Shown piece after piece: positions 1-5,616 of a stretch of 6,807 bases of DNA. The stretch covers positions 1 to 6,807 of the forward strand of contig CAZCHS010000143.1 of NCBI GenBank assembly GCA_964498725.1, in the 5' to 3' direction. Numbering within the stretch: the first letter of the stretch is position 1; each line of letters opens with the position of its first letter. A program made the position numbers and the translations under genes. Source of the stretch: JAFGTP01 sp964498725 (GTDB lineage Bacteria; Fidelibacterota; UBA2242; JAFGTP01). The notes under the pieces are model-generated. The model made no database searches. It saw only the letters and a list, made by a program, of their open reading frames with translations, and was not told the DNA's origin.

Positions 1-2
1 TG

Positions 3-713
3 GATTTTCCATATATTTTGGACCAGCATAATTTTGATACCAGGAAACATGATTTCGTCTTTGTCCGTGATCTGTTCATCAGCAATCAAAAGGGGGAGAT
101 GGTGATTTCCTGCTTTCGCGAACGGGAGCGGCAAATGGAAGCCGACATCATGCAGGTGATTCTAAATGCCCGCGGATACAAAACCCATCGCCTGTCCAAT
201 GCCTGTGATGCTTATGCGGAAGGCGGCGAGTTTTACTATTGCAAAAGCGAAAATATTCTCTTTGCCGGTGAATGCCGCAACAATCGCAAAGGCAGTGAGC
301 AGACGGCCGGATTATTAAATGTTGATCAACTGATCATTCTAAAATCTGATGCTTTTCATCTGGATACCATATTTACGCCGGTTTTTGATAAGCAAAATCA
401 TTTGGCCGCTATGATCGGCTGCACTGAATTGATGACAGCGGATTCCCGAAATGAACTTCGCTTATTCGGCAAGAAAAATGATATTCCATTAATTGAGGTG
501 ACGCCGGATGATGCCATCGGCACACAAGATGAACTGGGTGATTTTTCGGTTAATTGCCTGCCCTTGCCCGGCTATCTGGTTGGGCCTTCAAGATTCCGCG
601 AGAAAAAGGTTGAGCAGCTGTTGCAGTCACTGGGTATCCTGCATATAACTGTTCCACTGACGCAATATCGTCTCAGCGGCGGTGCTGTTCATTGTGCCAC
701 GAATGAATTGTGA
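3..713 (+). CDS. Arginine deiminase/amidinotransferase-fold protein, 5' end outside window
   Basis: This is the C-terminal part of a guanidino-group-modifying enzyme of the pentein superfamily (arginine deiminase, dimethylarginine dimethylaminohydrolase, amidinotransferases). The frame is open to the window edge, reading Asp-Phe-Pro-Tyr-Ile before the TTG at 18, so that TTG is probably an internal Leu codon and the true start lies upstream. Numbering from that codon, I see FVFVRD at 13-18 (compare FTRDP of arginine deiminase), EGGEF at 68-72 (the EGGD substrate-carboxylate motif), HLDT at 114-117 with the likely catalytic His114 and Asp116, and GGAVHC at 221-226 with the likely nucleophile Cys226, five residues from the C-terminus. 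The full catalytic set is present, so the enzyme is probably active. Superfamily membership is well supported. The substrate is not: deiminase, dimethylargininase or another hydrolase are all possible. It converges on the minus-strand operon with no spacer. Confidence 0.75.
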   Translation, partial: DFPYILDQHNFDTRKHDFVFVRDLFISNQKGEMVISCFRERERQMEADIMQVILNARGYKTHRLSNACDAYAEGGEFYYCKSENILFAGECRNNRKGSEQTAGLLNVDQLIILKSDAFHLDTIFTPVFDKQNHLAAMIGCTELMTADSRNELRLFGKKNDIPLIEVTPDDAIGTQDELGDFSVNCLPLPGYLVGPSRFREKKVEQLLQSLGILHITVPLTQYRLSGGAVHCATNEL

Positions 714-716
714 TCA
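711..716. other. Palindromic TGATCA forming both convergent stop codons
   Basis: The plus-strand gene ends in TGA at 711-713. The minus-strand gene ends in TGA read from 716 to 714. The two stops are the two halves of one 6-base palindrome, so there is no intergenic base between the genes. Any terminator for either gene must lie inside the other gene. Confidence 0.95.
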
Positions 717-2939
717 GTTACGCGTGTTAATGGTTTTTAAATAAGTGGCATGGGCTTTTATTGAATTCGAACCGAGAGCCGTACCAAAGATATTACTCAG
801 TTTTTCCGGCAACAGATATTGATTTTTCCGGCTGATGTCCAGAATTTTCTGCAGGATCGCTTCGGCCTTGTCATTTTCATTCATTTTGTAATAACACTCG
901 GCATACCGCAGATTGTGGTAGGTGGATATTTCCCTGTTTAAATAATCATACTCATAGGTTGTGAAGACCAGCGGTGAATCATTTTTTTTAAGCTCGTGAC
1001 GCATGGTTTTTAATACGGCATTGCTGATCTCATCCTGGGAGGTAAAAATATAATTGACCAGAGATGTTATGCTGGCGTCAATGTAGGTGTCCCTGGTCCG
1101 TCCTTCCAGGGCCGCCCGCACAATGGAATTATCTTTATCAAAGAGTTTATTTTGAATATTGATGCGGATTTTATTCGCGTAGAACTCAAATTCCTTGGCA
1201 GCGGTTTCCTGGCCTAAAAATCTGGCCATCCAGGCCGCATCCACCAATCCTTTGTAAACCATTGCCGAGGTAGCTGTAAAATGTTTTCCGGGAAGGGGGT
1301 ATTCCTTGATTCCGGAATCTTCACGGACCAAACCGGTTTCGTCAATCAGATTTATCAAAACCAGTGCTATTTCGCGATAGACCTTTTCCCAGTAGTATTC
1401 CAGGAAGCGATGGTCTTCGGTATTTTCCAGATAGTGGCGAATATTGGCGAGGATCAGGCCAAATCCGGCCATGGAAATAATTGGATGTTCATGATTGATG
1501 GGCTTTTCCACACTGTTCGCATAGTAATTATGGGTTGATAATGCGTAATGATTGAACAGGCCGAGATTATTTCCGAAGAGTGTCAGGTTTCGATGCTTGC
1601 CACATTTTCCGCGCATTAAAAATTGCAAACAATTCAAGGCCTCCTGATTGTGGCCGCTATGCAATAATCCCTCGATGATTATCGCCTGATCCAGTAAGTT
1701 CGTGCGATTATTACCGGGCGGCAGGGAAGAGACAATCTGGCCTTTCGCCGGAAATTCTTCGCGGCTTTGGGCCATTTTTATCATTACCAGAGAATGCAGA
1801 TAAAGCTTCATTTTTTCGCGGGAGATGTCATTGGGTAGTTCTGTTTCTGACTGCCAGTTCCGCCACCACTTCAGTTCTCTTTGTAAAATACTGAAGTTAC
1901 TGTTCAGGTTTTTGTATTTCGTGCTGGAAAAATTGCTGCCGGGTTCTTTGTAATGGACAATCGCTCGCAGCCATTTCTGTTGGGCATTGGTGAACGCGTC
2001 TTTGTGAACGATCGTATTATTGGAGGGATTGACAGCTGTAAAATCCAGTGAGTAATTGTTAAGATTCTGGCCTTCCAGCAGGAGGTAAAAAACCCAGACC
2101 GGATGGGATTCGGTAAAAGGTGAAAATCCAAAAATTGAAATATTCAAATCCGGGGTTTCCCCTTCCATGTGAATGATGCCGGTGCCGGGAACATAGCCGG
2201 TATTTTTCAAAAGGGTTTTTGTATTCATGATAATTCCATCACGGTATACCTCTGGAATCAGTTTATCAAGCACAATAGGGGTTTGGCTGAACTCATTATA
2301 TTCAGCATAGATATGAGGATAAAAGTGCGTAAAACCTTTGATAGCCGGGTTATAGGAAGCGGCCGCGATACCATTGGAAAAAGGAATTAGGGGATGTGCT
2401 GTGACACTATCAGGGTTTTGTGAGATTTGTTTGAGTTCTTTACTACTATATATATAGGGAACATCTAAAAAAAGGCCGCCGGAATGATCAGGTGAATAGA
2501 GAGTGATCTTAACCTGGTTCTGTCCTTTTAGCAGAGAGTTTGGAATAAAATATATCCGTTCCTCATCAAAAGAAGAAAAATAATGTGGTGGAAAAATTCC
2601 GGTTTCACCAATGATTTTTCCATTTAAGAGTGTTTTGTCGGCACCGCCCATCGCTTTGATGACGAGGAACAGGGAATCATTTTTTGAGTAATTCAAATCC
2701 GATAATTCAAAGTTAAACAGATAATTGGCATATTTTTTCCGGGTCGGGGTTTGATAATCGGTTAAGAATCCCGGCACGGTGATATTGGGAGTTCGATGGG
2801 CTGACATTGTTGCATAATCAACGGAATCAGTATAAAAGAGATAACTATCCCCAGGAAATCGAAATTCGGCTTTCACTTCCAAAACAATCAGTAAGAGAAG
2901 GAGGCAATTTAGTTTTAATATATTGTTCAGCAATTTCAT
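714..2939 (-). CDS. Exported GH15 (glucoamylase)-like protein with N-terminal jelly-roll domain
   Basis: A 741-residue protein predicted to be exported. Residues 1-24 form a signal peptide: Lys2, a Leu-rich core at about 13-20, and a probable signal peptidase I site after Val-Lys-Ala at 22-24. Residues of about 55-163 resemble the GH2-type galactose-binding-like jelly roll, ending in a typical LLKGQNQVKITLY stretch (136-148). Residues of about 180-360 look like the beta-sandwich that precedes bacterial glucoamylase barrels. From about 375 to 735 there is an alpha/alpha-barrel-like helical region. Within it, GIKEYPLPGKHF (543-554) aligns by eye with the glucoamylase general-acid motif, giving Glu546 as candidate acid. 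LPEKLS (710-715) matches the second catalytic-Glu region, giving Glu712 as candidate base. The usual W-x-RD segment is altered to LLDQAI (415-420). It is the last gene of the minus-strand run, 21 bases after the kinase, and no clear ribosome binding site precedes its ATG. A glycan hydrolase role is inferred; substrate unknown. Confidence 0.7.
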   Translation of the reverse strand: MKLLNNILKLNCLLLLLIVLEVKAEFRFPGDSYLFYTDSVDYATMSAHRTPNITVPGFLTDYQTPTRKKYANYLFNFELSDLNYSKNDSLFLVIKAMGGADKTLLNGKIIGETGIFPPHYFSSFDEERIYFIPNSLLKGQNQVKITLYSPDHSGGLFLDVPYIYSSKELKQISQNPDSVTAHPLIPFSNGIAAASYNPAIKGFTHFYPHIYAEYNEFSQTPIVLDKLIPEVYRDGIIMNTKTLLKNTGYVPGTGIIHMEGETPDLNISIFGFSPFTESHPVWVFYLLLEGQNLNNYSLDFTAVNPSNNTIVHKDAFTNAQQKWLRAIVHYKEPGSNFSSTKYKNLNSNFSILQRELKWWRNWQSETELPNDISREKMKLYLHSLVMIKMAQSREEFPAKGQIVSSLPPGNNRTNLLDQAIIIEGLLHSGHNQEALNCLQFLMRGKCGKHRNLTLFGNNLGLFNHYALSTHNYYANSVEKPINHEHPIISMAGFGLILANIRHYLENTEDHRFLEYYWEKVYREIALVLINLIDETGLVREDSGIKEYPLPGKHFTATSAMVYKGLVDAAWMARFLGQETAAKEFEFYANKIRINIQNKLFDKDNSIVRAALEGRTRDTYIDASITSLVNYIFTSQDEISNAVLKTMRHELKKNDSPLVFTTYEYDYLNREISTYHNLRYAECYYKMNENDKAEAILQKILDISRKNQYLLPEKLSNIFGTALGSNSIKAHATYLKTINTRN

Positions 2940-2960
2940 TTCTAATGGGCTGGTAATTGA

Positions 2961-3941
2961 TTATTGATACAGATGTAAATTATTGAGTATTTCGTGATTA
3001 TGTACTACAGCTGTTCCCACTTTTCCGACGACAATTCCCGAGGCAATATTAGCCAGAGTGGCGGCCATTATCCAATTCTGTGAAACCAGCAGGCCGGCGG
3101 TAAAAGCTGCAATAAATGTATCACCCGCGCCACTGACATCGAAGACATCCCGGGCAACCGTGGGCAGCAATTTGCTTTGGTGATTATTATCCAGTACAAA
3201 AACGCCGTTTTCCCCCAGTGTTACAATTAATCCATTGAGATTAAGCTGGGTTGCCAGTTTTATTGCTGCGGTTTTGATAGCATCGATCTTTAGATCCGGC
3301 CGGTTGATAGCTGTTTTGAATTCATTCCAGTTGGGTTTGATGGCACTGGCATAGGCATAGCGGGAATAGTCATGGCCTTTAGGATCGACGATAACCGGAA
3401 TATCCGAAAAATTGTGAATGATTTTTTGAATGAATTCCGCTGACAGCAGCCCTTTATTATAGTCTGACAGTATAATGCCGTCGTATTTATCTTTATTGGC
3501 AAGCATTTTATTCAATAAGTTGTCCTGAAGTTCCGGCAGGTGGGGTTTAATTTCTTCTTCATCAATACGAACAACCTGCTGATGCTGTGCAATTATTCGT
3601 GTTTTAACGGTGGTCTGCCGGGTTTCATCAAAAATAAAAATTTGTTCAATATTGTTTGTTGCCAATTGGTCAGCGAGTTCTTGCCCGCTATCATCATTGC
3701 CACAGATTCCACCCAGTGTAACATTACAATGTAAAGATGCCAGGTTCGTAGCGACATTTCCGGCGCCGCCGATGCGGGCCTCCTTTTTACGGACATGAAT
3801 AACAGGTACCGGCGCTTCCGGGGATATTCTGTCCACCGAGCCGGTAATATATTTATCCAGCATCAAATCACCGATCACAAGAATCTTCAATTGGCTGAAA
3901 TTATTGAGTAAATCACGGAACTGTTGTTTTGTATAAGTCAT
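2961..3941 (-). CDS. rfaE1: D-glycero-beta-D-manno-heptose-7-phosphate kinase (PfkB family, stand-alone)
   Basis: A cytoplasmic sugar kinase that phosphorylates D-glycero-D-manno-heptose 7-phosphate at C1, on the route to ADP-heptose for the LPS inner core. The 326 residues cover the kinase domain only. The N-terminal GDLMLDKY (24-31), PEAPVPV (41-47) and IGGAGN (57-62) are typical of the RfaE domain I/HldA subgroup rather than general ribokinases. The C-terminal PfkB signature DVSGAGD (268-274) gives Asp274 as catalytic base and the GAGD anion hole. Bifunctional HldE is about 470 residues with a C-terminal adenylyltransferase. Here the frame stops after the kinase, so a separate adenylyltransferase (HldC/RfaE2 type) is expected elsewhere. 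The ATG lies 7 bases after the epimerase stop, and only a weak GGTAA precedes it, so translational coupling is plausible. Confidence 0.9.
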   Translation of the reverse strand: MTYTKQQFRDLLNNFSQLKILVIGDLMLDKYITGSVDRISPEAPVPVIHVRKKEARIGGAGNVATNLASLHCNVTLGGICGNDDSGQELADQLATNNIEQIFIFDETRQTTVKTRIIAQHQQVVRIDEEEIKPHLPELQDNLLNKMLANKDKYDGIILSDYNKGLLSAEFIQKIIHNFSDIPVIVDPKGHDYSRYAYASAIKPNWNEFKTAINRPDLKIDAIKTAAIKLATQLNLNGLIVTLGENGVFVLDNNHQSKLLPTVARDVFDVSGAGDTFIAAFTAGLLVSQNWIMAATLANIASGIVVGKVGTAVVHNHEILNNLHLYQ

Positions 3942-3948
3942 AATTTAG

Positions 3949-4899
3949 TTACCGGTAATAGTTTCCGTACCACTCCACAAACTTTTTGATACCTTCTTCA
4001 ATATTGGTTGTCGGCATATAACCCAGTTTTTTTGTTGAATGGGAAATATCGGCGTAAGTTTCAGGAACATCACCGGGCTGAATTGGCATCAGGTTGATTT
4101 TGGCCTTTTTACCAAGATATTTTTCGATCAACCCGATAAATTCCATCAGGTTTTCACTTTTATGATTGCCCAGATTAAAAACTTCATAATCATAGGGCTT
4201 GTCCAGGCTGGATATTAAACCGGCGCAGATATCATCAACATAGGTAAAGTCGCGTTTCATTTTTCCGTAATTGTAAACATCGATAGTTTCTCCGGCCAGA
4301 ATTTTTTTGGTAAAAATGAAAAGTGCCATATCAGGCCGTCCATAAGGGCCGTAAACAGTAAAAAAGCGAAATCCGCTGCATGGCAAGCCAAAAAGATGAG
4401 AATAGGTGTGAGCGATCAGTTCATTGGCTTTCTTTGTGGCGGCGTATAGGGAAATGGGATGATCAACATTATCACTGGTTGAAAAGGGCAGTTTTTTGTT
4501 ATTGCCGTAGACACTGGAACTGGAGGCATAAAGAAAGTTCTCTACATTATTATTTTTAGCGACTTCTATTATATTTAAGAAACCCTCAAGATTTGATTTT
4601 TGGTAAGCAAAGGGATTGGTCAGGGAATAGCGCACTCCGGCCTGGGCGGCCAGATTAACAACCCTGCGTATATCATGGGTTTTGAATATTGTTTTCAAAG
4701 AATTCAAATCACACAAATCCTTTTTATAAAAGGTGAAGTTTTCGAAATCCCGAAGTATTTTGAGCCGGTCTTCTTTCAATTGCACAGAATAATAATCATT
4801 GACATTATCCAGTCCGATGACCTCCTGATGGTTTGCCAGTAGTTTTTTTGATAAATGAAATCCAATAAAGCCGGCCGCACCGGTGATGAGAATTGCCAT
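3949..4899 (-). CDS. NAD-dependent epimerase, probable UDP-glucuronate 4-epimerase
   Basis: An extended short-chain dehydrogenase/epimerase of 316 residues, cytoplasmic, probably interconverting UDP-glucuronate and UDP-galacturonate. The Rossmann NAD motif GAAGFIG is at 7-13. GLDNVNDYYSVQLKEDRL (29-46) is the segment characteristic of the glucuronate epimerase group. SSSSVYG (126-132) and SLYAATK (150-156) supply the catalytic Ser/Tyr152/Lys156 set. TVYGPYGRPDMALF (181-194) and RDFTYVDDI (216-224) are substrate-side motifs shared with CapI/LpsL-type enzymes. It is slightly shorter than the usual 330-340 residues, but all motifs are present and the domain looks complete. It is the first gene of the minus-strand run. 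UDP-galacturonate would feed LPS core or capsule. Other UDP-sugar 4-epimerase specificities cannot be excluded. Confidence 0.85.
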   Translation of the reverse strand: MAILITGAAGFIGFHLSKKLLANHQEVIGLDNVNDYYSVQLKEDRLKILRDFENFTFYKKDLCDLNSLKTIFKTHDIRRVVNLAAQAGVRYSLTNPFAYQKSNLEGFLNIIEVAKNNNVENFLYASSSSVYGNNKKLPFSTSDNVDHPISLYAATKKANELIAHTYSHLFGLPCSGFRFFTVYGPYGRPDMALFIFTKKILAGETIDVYNYGKMKRDFTYVDDICAGLISSLDKPYDYEVFNLGNHKSENLMEFIGLIEKYLGKKAKINLMPIQPGDVPETYADISHSTKKLGYMPTTNIEEGIKKFVEWYGNYYR

Positions 4900-4903
4900 A
4901 AAA

Positions 4904-4908
4904 TCTCC
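4904..4908 (-). promoter_or_regulatory. Ribosome binding site of the epimerase gene
   Basis: Read on the minus strand, GGAGA lies 4 bases before the ATG at 4899. This is the only recognisable Shine-Dalgarno sequence in the minus-strand run and supports the chosen start. An ATG overlapping its 5' side is out of frame. Confidence 0.65.
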
Positions 4909-4992
4909 ATATTAAATCTTTTTTTTTGAGAATCTGTAAAGTTTAAACCTAATGGAATGTAAAAACAAATAAAAATTCCATAAAATCAATAG

Positions 4993-5004
4993 ATTATAAT
5001 TATA
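4993..5004 (-). promoter_or_regulatory. Candidate -10 region for the minus-strand operon
   Basis: Read on the minus strand, this is a tandem TATAATTATAAT, two perfect -10 hexamers in the 226-base divergent region. A start near 4986 would give a leader of roughly 85-90 bases before the epimerase ATG. No convincing -35 lies 16-18 bases upstream, because the position is occupied by the palindrome at 5010-5021. In such AT-rich DNA a chance match is quite possible. Confidence 0.3.
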
Positions 5005-5009
5005 TGTTA

Positions 5010-5021
5010 AAACAATTGTTT
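5010..5021. repeat. Perfect palindrome AAACAATTGTTT in the divergent region
   Basis: A 12-base perfect dyad in the divergent region. It sits just upstream of the minus-strand TATAAT pair and touches a plus-strand TTGACT at 5020-5025. Its place suggests a possible operator, but the AT-rich context makes chance occurrence possible. Confidence 0.35.
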
Positions 5022-5040
5022 GACTTATATTGTGCGGGAT

Positions 5041-5094
5041 TAAAAGAAAAAAAAATAATTTTTTGTTGACTGATTTTAAAAAAATCATTAAGAT
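5041..5094 (+). promoter_or_regulatory. Stable-RNA promoter of the tRNA-tuf operon
   Basis: The -35 is TTGACT (5066-5071) and the -10 is TAAGAT (5089-5094), with an exact 17-base spacer. Bases 5041-5061, at about -60 to -40, form a strongly A/T-tracted stretch including nine consecutive A, which fits an UP element. The bases just after the -10 are GC-rich (TACGCGC, 5095-5101), like the discriminator of stringently controlled stable-RNA promoters. The predicted start is near 5101, about 25 bases before the first tRNA. The form is sigma70-like, not the TTTG/TAnnTTTG form of Bacteroidetes. Confidence 0.7.
5071..5087. repeat. Inverted repeat filling the tRNA promoter spacer
   Basis: The arms TGATTTT (5071-5077) and AAAATCA (5081-5087) are perfect reverse complements separated by AAA. 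The repeat begins at the last base of the -35 and ends one base before the -10 hexamer. It could be a protein-binding operator or an intrinsically bent A/T element; the sequence does not tell which. Confidence 0.5.
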
Positions 5095-5125
5095 TACGCG
5101 CTTTCAAAAAGATAGAAAAAGTATT

Positions 5126-5198
5126 GCCACCTTAGCTCAGCTGGTAGAGCAACTGATTTGTAATCAGTAGGTCGCGGGTTCGAATCTTGCAGGTGGCT
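5126..5198 (+). tRNA. tRNA-Thr (anticodon TGT)
   Basis: A full cloverleaf of 73 bases. The acceptor GCCACCT pairs perfectly with AGGTGGC (5191-5197), followed by discriminator T. The D stem is GCTC/GAGC. The anticodon stem ACTGA/TCAGT encloses TTTGTAA, with TGT at 5159-5161 reading ACA. The T loop is TTCGAAT, and the T stem contains two G-U pairs. No CCA is encoded. First gene of the cluster, in the position of E. coli thrU. Confidence 0.97.
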
Positions 5199-5228
5199 CG
5201 GATAATTGAAATAGCGAAAAGACATGTA

Positions 5229-5257
5229 CCAATACCAATATTGGAAGTGGTGATTGG
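5229..5257. repeat. CCAAT/ATTGG repeats in the Thr-Tyr tRNA spacer
   Basis: The 91-base spacer between tRNA-Thr and tRNA-Tyr is long compared with the next two (11 and 34 bases). It contains CCAAT at 5229-5233, the perfect palindrome CCAATATTGG at 5235-5244, and ATTGG at 5253-5257. These can form a short hairpin in the primary transcript, possibly affecting processing. No gene is seen in the spacer. Confidence 0.4.
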
Positions 5258-5289
5258 GAGAAGAATTTTTCAATAAGTGTCAACTCAAT

Positions 5290-5372
5290 GGGTCGGTGGC
5301 CGAGTGGTTAAAGGCAGCAGACTGTAAATCTGCCGGCAATTGTCTACGGTGGTTCAAATCCATCCCGGCCCA
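5290..5372 (+). tRNA. tRNA-Tyr (anticodon GTA)
   Basis: An 83-base class II tRNA with a long variable arm (5334-5347). The acceptor GGGTCGG pairs with CCGGCCC (5365-5371, one G-U pair), with discriminator A. The anticodon stem GCAGA/TCTGC encloses CTGTAAA, with GTA at 5324-5326. The T arm is GGTGG/TTCAAAT/CCATC. No CCA is encoded. A run of six T (5375-5380) follows, but the next tRNA begins 11 bases later. Confidence 0.96.
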
Positions 5373-5383
5373 CATTTTTTCAA

Positions 5384-5454
5384 GCGAGTGTAGCTTAGTG
5401 GTAAAGCCTCGGCCTTCCAAGCCGATGACGAGAGTTCGATCCTCTTCACTCGCT
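5384..5454 (+). tRNA. tRNA-Gly (anticodon TCC)
   Basis: A 71-base tRNA. The acceptor GCGAGTG pairs perfectly with CACTCGC (5447-5453), followed by discriminator T, as usual for bacterial tRNA-Gly. The anticodon stem TCGGC/GCCGA encloses CTTCCAA, with TCC at 5416-5418 reading GGA. The T loop is TTCGATC. No CCA is encoded. It is in the position of E. coli glyT. Confidence 0.97.
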
Positions 5455-5488
5455 CATTTCACATCAAAAATATTGTCTTATTGGTTCT

Positions 5489-5560
<72 letters not shown>

Positions 5561-5602
5561 CATGTTATTTATAGCAAATATCTTATAACGATATAATTAA
5601 CT

Positions 5603-5608
5603 AAGGAG
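5603..5608 (+). promoter_or_regulatory. Ribosome binding site of tuf
   Basis: AAGGAG lies 8 bases before the ATG at 5617, a strong and well-spaced Shine-Dalgarno sequence that fixes the start. It contrasts with the weak sites before the second and third genes of the minus-strand operon and fits a highly expressed gene. Confidence 0.9.
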
Positions 5609-5616
5609 TTTCTAAG

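Noticed and set aside
1281..2390. Short plus-strand open frames opposite the GH15-like gene
   Set aside because: They have no family resemblance and no ribosome binding site, and they lie antisense to a long coding frame with recognisable motifs.
2889..2939. Lipoprotein signal at the N-terminus of the GH15-like protein (Cys12)
   Set aside because: Cys12 precedes the hydrophobic core instead of following it, so there is no lipobox. Val-Lys-Ala at 22-24 fits signal peptidase I.
4953..4980. TGGAAT/ATTCCA inverted repeat in the leader of the minus-strand operon
   Set aside because: Only six base pairs with a 16-base AT-rich loop; too weak to call a riboswitch or attenuator.
5365..5380. tRNA-Tyr acceptor stem followed by six T as an intrinsic terminator
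   Set aside because: The stem is the tRNA's own 3' strand, and another tRNA starts 11 bases after tRNA-Tyr. Partial attenuation cannot be excluded but is not supported.
5592..5597. TATAAT upstream of tuf as a separate promoter
   Set aside because: The position 17 bases upstream (TTATAG) is a poor -35, and transcription would start at about the ribosome binding site. Cotranscription with the tRNAs is the simpler reading.
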